Positions 8,913-17,053 of a DNA stretch of 64,000 bases are shown one piece after another. The DNA is taken from contig NZ_JAJOYX010000003.1 of assembly GCF_022565915.1 (NCBI RefSeq), positions 1 to 64,000 of the forward strand, read 5' to 3'. The stretch comes from Nesterenkonia sp. LB17 (lineage in GTDB: Bacteria > Actinomycetota > Actinomycetes > Actinomycetales > Micrococcaceae). The position numbers were made by a program, and so were the translations under genes. The notes beneath the pieces are model-generated. The model made no database searches, was not told the origin of the DNA, and worked only from the letters and a program-made list of their open reading frames with translations. Each line of letters starts with the position of its first letter. Position 1 is the stretch's first letter.

Positions 8913-9725
8913 ATGCGCAATGTGATCACCGGTGAAGGCGTCGAGCTGGAGCTTCCGGCCGCCTCGCTGATCACCCGCGCCGCCTCGCTGATCGTGGACC
9001 TGATCATCGCCTGGGCCGCGCTGCTGGCCTTCCTGCTCCTCTCCGGCATGGCCGCGGGCGCCGGCGCCGTCGACCCGGCCCTGGAGGCCGCGGTCATGCT
9101 CGGCGGGGCCGTGCTGTGCCTGGTGATCCTGCCGATGACGGTGGAGACCCTGTCTCGAGGTCGATCGGTGGGGCGGCTGATCTTCGGCACCCGGGTGGTG
9201 CGCGACGACGGCGGCGCGATCCGGCTGCGCCATGCCGGAATCCGCGCGCTGGTCGGCTTCGGGGAGATCTACCTCAGCTTCGGGATCATCCCGCTCTTCG
9301 CCGGGATGTTCAGTCGGCGCACCAAGCGCCTGGGCGACATGGTCGCCGGCACCTACGTGATCCGGGTCCGCCAGCCGGCGGTGAAGCCGATGATGCTGCC
9401 GGTGCCCCCGCAGCTGACCTCCTGGACCCAGATCGCTGACCTGGGCCGGATCCCGGACACCGTGGCTGCTCGAGCCTCGCGGTTCCTGCGCACCATCCAG
9501 GACAGCCCTCGCGGGCACAACACCCAGGCGCTGGAGCACACCGCCAACCGGCTGGCCGATGAGGTCGCCGGCCACGTCGCTCCGCCGGCCCCGCCCTCCT
9601 CCGCCACCGAGTTCCTGGTTGCGGTCATGGCTGAGCGTCGCAACCGCGAATATCGACGGCTGCGCATCCAGGCCGAGCGGCAGCACCGGCTGGGCCAGCG
9701 GCTTCACCGACTGCCCTACAGCTGA
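8913..9725 (+). CDS. RDD family membrane protein
   Basis: The 270-residue protein carries an RDD domain: an N-terminal region beginning VELELPAASLITRAASLIVDLII (the R and D residues of the name), two further hydrophobic segments (about residues 50-70 and 105-130) and the loop RGRSVGRLIFGTRVVRDDGG. A ~120-residue basic C-terminal tail is cytoplasmic and rich in Arg. RDD proteins are poorly understood and may be transporters. The gene has no Shine-Dalgarno site; TACGCT lies 7 nt before the ATG, which suggests a leaderless mRNA. It is transcribed away from the SpoIIM-type gene with which RDD genes often cluster. Confidence 0.88.
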   Translation: MRNVITGEGVELELPAASLITRAASLIVDLIIAWAALLAFLLLSGMAAGAGAVDPALEAAVMLGGAVLCLVILPMTVETLSRGRSVGRLIFGTRVVRDDGGAIRLRHAGIRALVGFGEIYLSFGIIPLFAGMFSRRTKRLGDMVAGTYVIRVRQPAVKPMMLPVPPQLTSWTQIADLGRIPDTVAARASRFLRTIQDSPRGHNTQALEHTANRLADEVAGHVAPPAPPSSATEFLVAVMAERRNREYRRLRIQAERQHRLGQRLHRLPYS

Positions 9726-9764
9726 GCGGGACGCCTCCGCTCCCTCACGGATTCTCCAGGAGTG

Positions 9765-9793
9765 TTGCGCATCACATGCTCTCACCGTAAAAT
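9765..9793 (+). promoter_or_regulatory. Promoter of the aldehyde dehydrogenase gene
   Basis: TTGCGC (9765-9770) and TAAAAT (9788-9793) are separated by 17 nt, a good housekeeping-type promoter. It lies 37 bases upstream of the GTG start at 9831. Confidence 0.65.
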
Positions 9794-9807
9794 GAATCCG
9801 AATCATT
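9791..9807. promoter_or_regulatory. Operator-like palindrome overlapping the -10 box
   Basis: AATGAATCCGAATCATT is a near-perfect 17-bp palindrome (14 of 17 positions symmetric; the central base cannot match). It starts at the fourth base of the -10 hexamer and covers the expected start site, where a repressor would block transcription. A related site sits at the same offset in the amine oxidase promoter (12086-12102). The adjacent TetR protein is the obvious candidate ligand; this is inference. Confidence 0.55.
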
Positions 9808-9830
9808 ATCTGAGTGTGGAGGAGATCTCT

Positions 9831-11261
9831 GTGAGCTCGCGGCTTGAGAACTACATCAACGGATCATTCGTGGCAGCCAGGGGTTCGACGGAGATGGACG
9901 TCACCAGTCCCGTCACCGGCGAGCGCGTCGCCCTTTCCCCGGTCTCCGATGCGGCCGACGTCGACGCCGCCTTCGCCGCGGCGCACGAAGCCTTCCGCTC
10001 ATGGAAGTCGGTGACGCCGTCGGAACGCCAGCGCTGCCTGCTGGCGCTGGCGGACAAGATGGAGCAGCATTCCGACGAGCTGGTCGAGGCTCAGCACCGC
10101 AACACCGGACAGCCGCGGCGGATCATCGCCGAGGAAGAGGTGGCCGTCGGCGCCGACCAGCTGCGTTTCTTCGCCGGGGCGGCACGACTGCTCGAAGGCC
10201 GCGGAGCGGCGGAATACCTGGAAGGACACACCTCCTATGTGCGGCGCGAGCCGGTCGGCGTCGTCGCGCAGATCACTCCGTGGAACTTCCCGCTCATGAT
10301 GGCCATCTGGAAGATCGGACCCGCCCTGGCCGCGGGCAACACCATCGTGCTCAAGCCCGCAGAGACCACACCCGAATCCACCCTGGTGCTGGCACGGCTC
10401 GCCGGGGAGGTGCTGCCCGCCGGCGTGCTGAACGTGGTGCTCGGCGACGGCAGCACCGGGCAGCTGCTCACCGAACACGGCACCCCCGCGATGGTGGCGA
10501 TCACCGGCTCGGTGCGTGCGGGCCAGGCCGTCGCGACGTCTGCCGCGAAGTCGGTCAAGCGCACCCATCTGGAACTGGGCGGCAAGGCTCCTGCGGTGGT
10601 CTTCGCCGACGCAGATCTGCACAAGGCAGCCGAGATGATCCTGACCTTCGGCACCTTCAACGCCGGCCAGGACTGCACGGCGGTGACCCGAGTCCTGGTT
10701 CAGGACAGCGTCCACGACGCGTTCGTCGAGCTTCTCGCCGCCCAGGCGGCAAAGCTCACCACCGGCGAGCTCGATGATGCGAAGAACGACTACGGCCCGC
10801 TGAACAACGTGCGCCACTTCGAGACCGTCTGCACCAAGCTGGAGAACATCCCCGACCACGCCACGGTGATCACCGGGGGCGCACCGTCGAAGGACTCCAA
10901 GGGATTCTTCGTGAAGCCCACCATCATCACCGGGGTCCGCCAGGAGGACGAGCTGGTCCAGGAGGAGACCTTCGCCCCGGTGCTCACGGTGCAGCCCTTC
11001 TCCACCGAGGAGCAGGCCGTGGAGCTGGCCAACGGCGTGGACTACGCGCTGGCCTCGAGCGTCTGGACCACGAATCAGGGACAGGCGATGCGAATGAGCC
11101 GCGATCTCGACTTCGGCTGCGTCTGGGTCAACACCCACCTGCTGCTGGTGGCCGAGATGCCGCACGGCGGGTTCAAGGCCTCCGGCTACGGCAAGGACCT
11201 CTCGCTCTACTCAGTGGAGGAATACACCCGGGTCAAACACGTCATGCATGCCTTGGACTGA
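9831..11261 (+). CDS. Aminobutyraldehyde dehydrogenase-like NAD-dependent aldehyde dehydrogenase
   Basis: This 476-residue cytosolic enzyme belongs to the NAD(P)-dependent aldehyde dehydrogenase superfamily. It has the cofactor-binding region TPWNFPLMMAIWKIGPALA (about residues 145-163), the general base in LELGGKAP, the catalytic cysteine in NAGQDCTA and the C-terminal MPHGGFKASGYGKDLS motif typical of gamma-aminobutyraldehyde (PatD/PuuC-type) dehydrogenases. It would oxidise 4-aminobutanal, the product of the amine oxidase encoded nearby, to GABA. GTG 9831 is chosen because GGAGGAG lies 6 nt upstream; earlier in-frame starts lie within the promoter and operator. The 3' end overlaps the convergent TetR gene by 20 bp. 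Confidence 0.9.
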   Translation: MSSRLENYINGSFVAARGSTEMDVTSPVTGERVALSPVSDAADVDAAFAAAHEAFRSWKSVTPSERQRCLLALADKMEQHSDELVEAQHRNTGQPRRIIAEEEVAVGADQLRFFAGAARLLEGRGAAEYLEGHTSYVRREPVGVVAQITPWNFPLMMAIWKIGPALAAGNTIVLKPAETTPESTLVLARLAGEVLPAGVLNVVLGDGSTGQLLTEHGTPAMVAITGSVRAGQAVATSAAKSVKRTHLELGGKAPAVVFADADLHKAAEMILTFGTFNAGQDCTAVTRVLVQDSVHDAFVELLAAQAAKLTTGELDDAKNDYGPLNNVRHFETVCTKLENIPDHATVITGGAPSKDSKGFFVKPTIITGVRQEDELVQEETFAPVLTVQPFSTEEQAVELANGVDYALASSVWTTNQGQAMRMSRDLDFGCVWVNTHLLLVAEMPHGGFKASGYGKDLSLYSVEEYTRVKHVMHALD

Positions 11262-11925
11262 ACGTCTCACCCTTCTCGACCCGGCGAGCCAGCCCGTCTA
11301 CGAGGACCTCCAGGGTCATCTCAAAGGCTCGATCAGCCGAGGCGCGGGCGTCGGCTGATCGCAGCTCGGCTGCCCGGGCGAAGGTGGGTGCGATGTCGAG
11401 GCTGCCGCCCGGGTCGAAGATGTCCGCCGGGGCTGCGGCGTCATAGGCCGCTCCGAAGACCAGCGCCTCGATCCCGGCGATGATGTCCACCGCGGCGCGG
11501 TCTTCTATCCCAGCCGAGTGCAGGGCGCTGAAGACCCGCTCGTACATCCGCAGCGACTGCGGGGCGTCAGCGATGGGCAGCACGGCGATCAGCGGAATCA
11601 GCTCGGTGTGCTGCACATAGCACTCACGATAGGAGCGCGCCCATACGCTCAGCGCCTCCGGCCAGGGCAGCCGGTCGAAGGCGGAACAGTCAATCGATTC
11701 GTTGAGCCGATCCTGGATCAGCACCAGCACGTCCTGCTTGGAGGACACGTGGTTGTACAGCGCCGAGGCCGACACCCCGAGCTTGCGCGCCAGACCCGCC
11801 ATGGTCAGATGGTCATACCCGCGCTCGGCGACCAAGGTCATGGCCTTGCCTGCGATCACCCCGCGCGAGAGCACCGGGGAGGTGGGTCGACCTCGTCCTC
11901 GAGATCGCGTCTTCTCCGCAGTCAC
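11242..11925 (-). CDS. TetR family regulator of the polyamine locus (predicted)
   Basis: The 227-residue protein has an N-terminal TetR DNA-binding domain (GVIAGKAMTLVAERGYDHLTM... VSASALYNHVSSKQDVL, about residues 20-70) and a helical ligand domain. GTG 11925 is preferred because AGGGGGA lies 9 nt upstream; an ATG seven codons earlier (11946) has no such site. It lies between the aldehyde dehydrogenase gene (tail to tail, 20-bp overlap) and the divergent amine oxidase operon. Related AATGAAT half-sites occur in both promoters, so it probably represses both and responds to a polyamine or its aldehyde. Role inferred from position. Confidence 0.88.
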   Translation of the reverse strand: MTAEKTRSRGRGRPTSPVLSRGVIAGKAMTLVAERGYDHLTMAGLARKLGVSASALYNHVSSKQDVLVLIQDRLNESIDCSAFDRLPWPEALSVWARSYRECYVQHTELIPLIAVLPIADAPQSLRMYERVFSALHSAGIEDRAAVDIIAGIEALVFGAAYDAAAPADIFDPGGSLDIAPTFARAAELRSADARASADRAFEMTLEVLVDGLARRVEKGETFSPRHA

Positions 11926-12059
11926 TGTGCAATTCCCCCTGCTCATCTCGCGCCGTCGGCGACAGCGTAGCCACCGGTGATCCGTCAGTCACTGGCCGCT
12001 GGCCACGAGGGCCCAGTCTATGGGCCTGACATCACCCCGGTGAAAATCTCCAGCAGGTC

Positions 12060-12088
12060 TTGACAACCGCTCGAGACTCCCCGTTAAT
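12060..12088 (+). promoter_or_regulatory. Promoter of the amine oxidase operon
   Basis: A perfect -35 box TTGACA (12060-12065) is followed after 17 nt by GTTAAT (12083-12088). The start codon of the amine oxidase gene lies 34 bases downstream of the -10 box. The AT-rich stretch stands out in this GC-rich region. Confidence 0.65.
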
Positions 12089-12102
12089 GAATATAGTTAA
12101 TT
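12086..12102. promoter_or_regulatory. Second operator-like site of the polyamine locus
   Basis: AATGAATATAGTTAATT shares 11 of 17 positions with the palindrome at 9791-9807, including the whole left half AATGAAT. It begins at the fourth base of the -10 hexamer, exactly as the first site does. Its right half is weaker, so it may bind the regulator less tightly. Confidence 0.5.
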
Positions 12103-12122
12103 TATCCGCGAAGGGGAACAGC

Positions 12123-13565
12123 ATGGAAGCTAAACGATCACTGGGCAGCAGCGAAGCGCGCGAGTGCGACGTCGTCGTCGTCGGCGCGGGACCCGCCGGG
12201 CTGATGGCCGCCCGGACGCTGCAGGCCGCAGGCCGCTCCACCATCGTGCTGGAGGCGCGAGACCGCGTCGGCGGGCGCACCTGGTCCCAAGAGATCGACG
12301 GCGCCTTCCTGGAGATCGGCGGCCAGTGGGTCTCCCGGAACCAGACCGCACTCCTGGAGCTCCTCGAAGAGCTGGGAATGGAGACCTTCACCCGCTACCG
12401 GGAGGGTGCGAACCTCTACCTCGACCGCGACGGCGTCCGCCACGAGTTCACCAGCGAGATGTTTCCCGCACCGGAGCACACTGTCGCAGAGATGCAGCGG
12501 ATCATCGGGATCCTCGACGAGCTGTCCGCCTTCATCGGGCCCGAAGAGCCCTGGGCCCATCCGATGGCGCGCGAGCTCGACACCGTGACCTTCAACGCGT
12601 GGCTGCGCAGCCAGACCGAGGACGCCGCCGCCCGGGAGAACATCGCGATCTTCCTCGCCGGCGGGATGCTCACCAAACCCGATCACGCCTTCTCCGCGCT
12701 GCAGGCGGTACTGATGGCCACCTCCGCCGGATCCTTCAGCAACCTGGTGGACGAGGATTTCATCCTCGACCGCCGCGTGGTCGGCGGGATGCAGAGCGTC
12801 TCCGAAGCGATGGAGGCCCGGTTGCCCGCCGACTCGGTGCAGCTCTCCACCCCGGTGCGCACCATCGCCTGGAACCCCGACGGCGGGGTCACCGTCTTCT
12901 CCGATCGGGTCACCGTGCGAGCCCGCGAGGTCATCATCGCGGTGCCGCCGAACCTGTACTCGCGGATCAGCTTCGAGCCGCCGCTGCCACGGCTCCAGCA
13001 CCAGATGCATCAGCACCAGTCCATGGGCCAGGTGATCAAGGTCCACGCGGTCTACGACCGTCCCTTCTGGCGAGAACAGGGTCTCTCCGGCACCGGCTTC
13101 GGTCCCAACGAGGTCTGCCAGGAGGTCTACGACAACACCAACCACCAGGACCATCGCGGCACCCTCGTCGGCTTCGTCTCTGATGAAGTGGCCGATCAGA
13201 TGTTCACCCTCACCGCGCAGCAGCGCCGCGAAACGATCCTGCGCTCACTCGCCGCCTACCTGGGCGAGGAGGCGCTGACTCCAGAGGTCTACTACGAGTC
13301 GGACTTCGGCTCCGAGGAATGGACCCGCGGCGCCTACGCCGCGAGCTTCGACATCGGCGGACTCTCCCGCTACGGCGCGCATCAGCGCAGCGCGGTAGGT
13401 CCGCTGCACTGGGCCTGCTCCGACCTGGCGGCGGAAGGCTACCAACACGTCGACGGGGCGCTGCGGCAGGGACGCCGGACCGCCGCGGACGTCGTGGACC
13501 GCCTGGCGGGGAACACAGATGATGACGCGCAGCACACCGATCATGTGGAGGAGAACCATGGCTGA
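12123..13565 (+). CDS. Flavin monoamine oxidase, probably putrescine oxidase
   Basis: The 480-residue protein is an FAD-dependent amine oxidase. The dinucleotide-binding motif VVVVGAGPAGLMAARTL lies at about residues 17-33, followed by LEARDRVGGRTW. The C-terminal FAD motif contains HVDGALRQGRRTA. The middle part (MGQVIKVHAVYDRPFWRE) resembles putrescine oxidases of Micrococcus and Rhodococcus. The reaction would convert putrescine, O2 and water to 4-aminobutanal, ammonia and H2O2. ATG 12123 has AAGGGGA 6 nt upstream. It is the first gene of an operon with a stress protein, permease, agmatine deiminase and amidase; the stop overlaps the next start by 8 bp. Confidence 0.88.
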   Translation: MEAKRSLGSSEARECDVVVVGAGPAGLMAARTLQAAGRSTIVLEARDRVGGRTWSQEIDGAFLEIGGQWVSRNQTALLELLEELGMETFTRYREGANLYLDRDGVRHEFTSEMFPAPEHTVAEMQRIIGILDELSAFIGPEEPWAHPMARELDTVTFNAWLRSQTEDAAARENIAIFLAGGMLTKPDHAFSALQAVLMATSAGSFSNLVDEDFILDRRVVGGMQSVSEAMEARLPADSVQLSTPVRTIAWNPDGGVTVFSDRVTVRAREVIIAVPPNLYSRISFEPPLPRLQHQMHQHQSMGQVIKVHAVYDRPFWREQGLSGTGFGPNEVCQEVYDNTNHQDHRGTLVGFVSDEVADQMFTLTAQQRRETILRSLAAYLGEEALTPEVYYESDFGSEEWTRGAYAASFDIGGLSRYGAHQRSAVGPLHWACSDLAAEGYQHVDGALRQGRRTAADVVDRLAGNTDDDAQHTDHVEENHG

Positions 13566-14415
13566 GAAGACTATTCGCCGGGTGGCGGTGGGCTTCGGCG
13601 GCGACGAGCGAAGCCTCGACGCCCTGGCGCTGGGAATCGCGCTGGCCCGGTCGGCCGGGGCACGACTCGACCTCATCCTGGTGATCCGCCAGGACTCGGC
13701 GTTCAAGCAGGAATATCCCCCGGTGGGAAGCGTCGTCGGGATCATCGCCGAACAGGCCCAGCAGTGGATCGCCGAGGCCGAAGCCGTCATCCCGCCCGAG
13801 ATCAGGCACCACAGCCACATCCGCCCCGCCGGCTCGATCGCCGAGGGACTCGTCTCCGCGGTGCAGGAGCTGGACTCCGACGTGCTGGTCACCGGCTCCG
13901 GCATCGGGTTCGGCCGGATCATGACCCACCCGGCGGTCACCGCGCTGCTGCACAGCTCCCCCGTCCCGGTGGCGCTGGCCCCCGCGGGCTACCGGGCGAA
14001 CACGCAGATCACCGACGTGATGGCCGCCGTCTCCGCCGCTCACCCCGACCACCAGGTCACCCGTTCAGGTGAATCCTGGGCAGGCCAGCTGGGTGCCGCG
14101 CTGACCTTCGTGACCTTCGAGGACAAGGAATCCGGTCCGGCCCGGCACGATGCCGGGAAGGGGCCCGATGCCGACGCCGGAACAGCTTCCGCTGAGCCGA
14201 TCAAGCACATCCTCGCCACCGGACGGACGCTGCGCCACGCGGTGGGCACGGTGGACTGGCCACAGGGCGGGATCCTGCTCATCGGCTCGTCCCCGCTGGC
14301 GCGACGCCGGCACATCTTCCTGGGCATGACGGCCGCCCGGGTGCTCTCCCATCTGCCGATCCCCATGGTCCTGCTGCCGCGCGACCCTGACACCAGCGCG
14401 CCCGCCGCGCGCTGA
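13558..14415 (+). CDS. Universal stress protein with tandem UspA domains
   Basis: This 285-residue protein has two UspA-like domains. The first begins IRRVAVGFGGDERSLDAL and ends in GSGIGFGRIMTHPAV...VPVAL; the second is shorter and ends in GSSPLARRRHIFLGMTAARVL...IPMVLLP. The glycine-rich nucleotide-binding loops are only partly conserved. ATG 13558 follows GGAGGAG and overlaps the amine oxidase stop, so translation is probably coupled. Its place inside a polyamine operon suggests a role tied to uptake or to the H2O2 and aldehyde produced there. APC permease genes are often paired with UspA genes in actinobacteria. Confidence 0.87.
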   Translation: MAEKTIRRVAVGFGGDERSLDALALGIALARSAGARLDLILVIRQDSAFKQEYPPVGSVVGIIAEQAQQWIAEAEAVIPPEIRHHSHIRPAGSIAEGLVSAVQELDSDVLVTGSGIGFGRIMTHPAVTALLHSSPVPVALAPAGYRANTQITDVMAAVSAAHPDHQVTRSGESWAGQLGAALTFVTFEDKESGPARHDAGKGPDADAGTASAEPIKHILATGRTLRHAVGTVDWPQGGILLIGSSPLARRRHIFLGMTAARVLSHLPIPMVLLPRDPDTSAPAAR

Positions 14416-14431
14416 CCGAGGAGACCACACC

Positions 14432-15958
14432 ATGCGCGAACCCCGCAGCACCGACATCCAGACACCGGACCGACACACCCACAGCAAGGGACTGAGCATC
14501 GGAAGCATCGGTGCGCTCGGTGCTGTGGTCATCGGTGTCTCCACGATCGCCCCCGCCTACACCCTCTCCGGGGCGCTGGGCCCCACCGCCTCCGCCGTCG
14601 GTGATCACCTGCCGGCGGTGCTGATCGTCGGGTTCATCCCGATGCTGCTGGTCGCGCTGGGCTACCGACAGCTCAACCGCGCGATGCCCGACGCCGGCAC
14701 CACCTTCACCTGGGCGTCGAAGGCCTTCGGTCCGTGGATCGGCTGGATGGGAAGCTGGGGCCTGCTCGCCGCGACCATCCTGGTGCTCTCCAACCTGGCC
14801 GGGATCGCGGTGGACTTCTTCTACCTGGCGATCAGCCAGATCACCGGAGTCGACTCGATCGCGGAACTGACCCGCAACGTTCCGATCAACGTGATCACCT
14901 GTGTGATCTTCATGGCCGCGGCCGCCTACGTCTCCTACCGAGGCATGGAGACCACCAAGACCGTGCAGTATGTGCTGGTCTCCTTCCAGGTCCTGGTGCT
15001 GCTCTGGTTCGCCGTCGCTGCGTTCCGCCAGGTCTCCGCGGGCTCAGCCTTCGACGCCACGGCCTTCAGCTGGGAATGGTTCAACCCCTTCGGCATCGAG
15101 TCCTTCTCCGCCTTCTCCGCCGGCATCGCACTCTCGGTCTTCATCTACTGGGGCTGGGACGTGGTGCTGACCATGAACGAGGAGTCTCGCGGCACCACGA
15201 CCACCCCGGGGCGGGCCGCGATCCTGACCATCCTGGTGGTCGTCAGCCTCTACACCATCGTCACCCTCGGGGCGCTGACATTCGCCGGCGTCTCCGACGG
15301 CGAGTTCGGCCTGGGCAACCCCGACATCCAGGAGAACGTCTTCGCGGCGCTGGCCGGACCGGTCATGGGCCCGATGGCGATCCTGATGTCGCTGGCGGTG
15401 CTCTCCTCCTCGGCCGCCTCGCTGCAGTCCACCATGATCTCCCCGGCCCGCACCATGCTGGCCATGGGCCACTACGGCGCCCTCAACCGGAAGTACGCCC
15501 AGGTCAGCCCGCGCTATCAGACACCTGCCTACGCCACCGTCGTCGCCGTGGTGATCGCCTCGGTGTTCTACGTGGTGATGCGCATCATCTCGGAGAACGT
15601 CCTGTGGGACACCATCACCACTTTGGGCATGATGGTCTGCTTCTACTACGGGATCACCGCGCTGGCCTGCGTCTGGTATTTCCGCGGTGAGGCCACGGCC
15701 TCCGCCGGGGACTTCTTCAACAAGCTGCTCGCTCCCCTGGTCGGCGGGATCCTGCTGCTGATCTTCTTCTTCCAGACCATCTGGGACTCCATGGACCCCG
15801 ACTACGGCTCCGGCTCGGAGATCGGCGGCGTCGGCCTGGTCTTCATCCTGGGCATGCTGGTCTTCAGCCTCGGCATCGCCGCGATGTTCTGGCAGCACCA
15901 CAAGCGGCCGGAGTTCTTCCGCCGGCGCTTCGAGACCACCGAATTCCCTACCCTCTGA
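14432..15958 (+). CDS. APC family amino acid/polyamine permease
   Basis: The 508-residue integral membrane protein has about 12 hydrophobic segments and an APC-superfamily LeuT fold. The first segment carries STIAPAYTLSGALGP, matching the unwound substrate-binding helix, and GTTFTWASKAFGPWIGWMGSW follows in the third. It starts 16 bp after the stress protein gene with GAGGAG upstream. Its place between the amine oxidase and agmatine deiminase genes suggests import of agmatine and/or putrescine; substrate is inferred from context only. Confidence 0.9.
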   Translation: MREPRSTDIQTPDRHTHSKGLSIGSIGALGAVVIGVSTIAPAYTLSGALGPTASAVGDHLPAVLIVGFIPMLLVALGYRQLNRAMPDAGTTFTWASKAFGPWIGWMGSWGLLAATILVLSNLAGIAVDFFYLAISQITGVDSIAELTRNVPINVITCVIFMAAAAYVSYRGMETTKTVQYVLVSFQVLVLLWFAVAAFRQVSAGSAFDATAFSWEWFNPFGIESFSAFSAGIALSVFIYWGWDVVLTMNEESRGTTTTPGRAAILTILVVVSLYTIVTLGALTFAGVSDGEFGLGNPDIQENVFAALAGPVMGPMAILMSLAVLSSSAASLQSTMISPARTMLAMGHYGALNRKYAQVSPRYQTPAYATVVAVVIASVFYVVMRIISENVLWDTITTLGMMVCFYYGITALACVWYFRGEATASAGDFFNKLLAPLVGGILLLIFFFQTIWDSMDPDYGSGSEIGGVGLVFILGMLVFSLGIAAMFWQHHKRPEFFRRRFETTEFPTL

Positions 15959-15967
15959 CGGAGCCCT

Positions 15968-17053
15968 ATGACCTCGCCCCACGACCCGCTCCGGATGCCC
16001 CCGGAATGGGCGCCGCATGACCGGACCTGGATGGCCTTCCCACCTGCCAACGCAACCTTCGGCGACCCCGGTTCAGACACCCTGGACGCCGTCCGCGCGG
16101 CCTGGGGTCGGGTCGCCCGGGTCATCGCCGATCACGAACCCGTCACCGTGGTGGCAGATCCGCTGGACCTGCCGGTGGCCCAGGAGCTGCTCGGCGACGC
16201 AGTCACGCTCCGGCCGATGCCCTTGGATGACGCCTGGATGCGCGATATCGGGCCGACCTTCGTCCATCGGGCCGATGGCGAGCTCGCCGCGGTGGACTGG
16301 GCGTTCAACGGCTGGGGCGCGCAGAGCTGGGCGAACTGGACCCGCGATCAGCACATCGCCGCCGCCGTGACTGCAGTTTCGGGAGCCGCGCGGGTCACCA
16401 GCCTGCTGGTCAATGAGGGCGGGGGCTTCCACGTGGATGGTCGCGGCACGGTGCTGCTGACCGAGACGGTCCAGCGCGATGTCGGCCGGAATCCTGGACA
16501 GTCCCATGAACAGATCGAGGCCGAGATCCACGCCGCACTGGGCACCACCCATGCCGTCTGGTTCCCACGCGGACTGACCCGGGACTATGAGGAGTACGGG
16601 ACCCGCGGCCACGTGGACATGTTCGCGGCCTTCACCCCGTCCGGGAGCATCCTGCTGCACCGCCAGGACGACCCGGCCCACCCGGACTACGAGGTGACCC
16701 GCGAGCTGCGCGCCTTCCTGGAGACGGCTCACGATGCCGCCGGCGATCCGTTCCGCATCATCGACGTCCCGGCGCCGGCCACCATCCTCGATGACGGCGA
16801 GCATGTGGACTGGACCTACATCAACCACTATGTGGCCAATGGGGTGGTGGCCCTGTGCGCCTACGACGACCCCAACGACGACACCGCCGCCGCGATCCTC
16901 GCCGAGGCCTATCCCGACCGGCGCATCGAACTTCTCGACGCCCGAGACATCCTGCGCTTCGGCGGCGGCATCCACTGCATCACGCAGCAACAGCCCTCCG
17001 CCGTGAGCCACTCGGCGCCGCTGAGCCTGGTCGACGGAGAGACGGACCGATGA
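15968..17053 (+). CDS. aguA: Agmatine deiminase
   Basis: The 361-residue protein belongs to the peptidylarginine deiminase-like guanidino-modifying superfamily. It carries the agmatine deiminase motifs DDAWMRDIGPTFV (about residues 90-102), NEGGGFHVDGRG with the active-site His, and the C-terminal GGGIHCITQQQP with the nucleophilic cysteine. It hydrolyses agmatine to N-carbamoylputrescine and ammonia. It starts 9 bp after the permease gene, and its stop overlaps the amidase start as ATGA. The expected next enzyme is N-carbamoylputrescine amidohydrolase, and here the following gene is an amidase-signature enzyme instead. Confidence 0.9.
   Translation: MTSPHDPLRMPPEWAPHDRTWMAFPPANATFGDPGSDTLDAVRAAWGRVARVIADHEPVTVVADPLDLPVAQELLGDAVTLRPMPLDDAWMRDIGPTFVHRADGELAAVDWAFNGWGAQSWANWTRDQHIAAAVTAVSGAARVTSLLVNEGGGFHVDGRGTVLLTETVQRDVGRNPGQSHEQIEAEIHAALGTTHAVWFPRGLTRDYEEYGTRGHVDMFAAFTPSGSILLHRQDDPAHPDYEVTRELRAFLETAHDAAGDPFRIIDVPAPATILDDGEHVDWTYINHYVANGVVALCAYDDPNDDTAAAILAEAYPDRRIELLDARDILRFGGGIHCITQQQPSAVSHSAPLSLVDGETDR

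Noticed and set aside
8031-9806. Long minus-strand open frame across the lyase and RDD genes
   Set aside because: Antisense shadow of two well-supported genes; translation is low-complexity and unlike any family.
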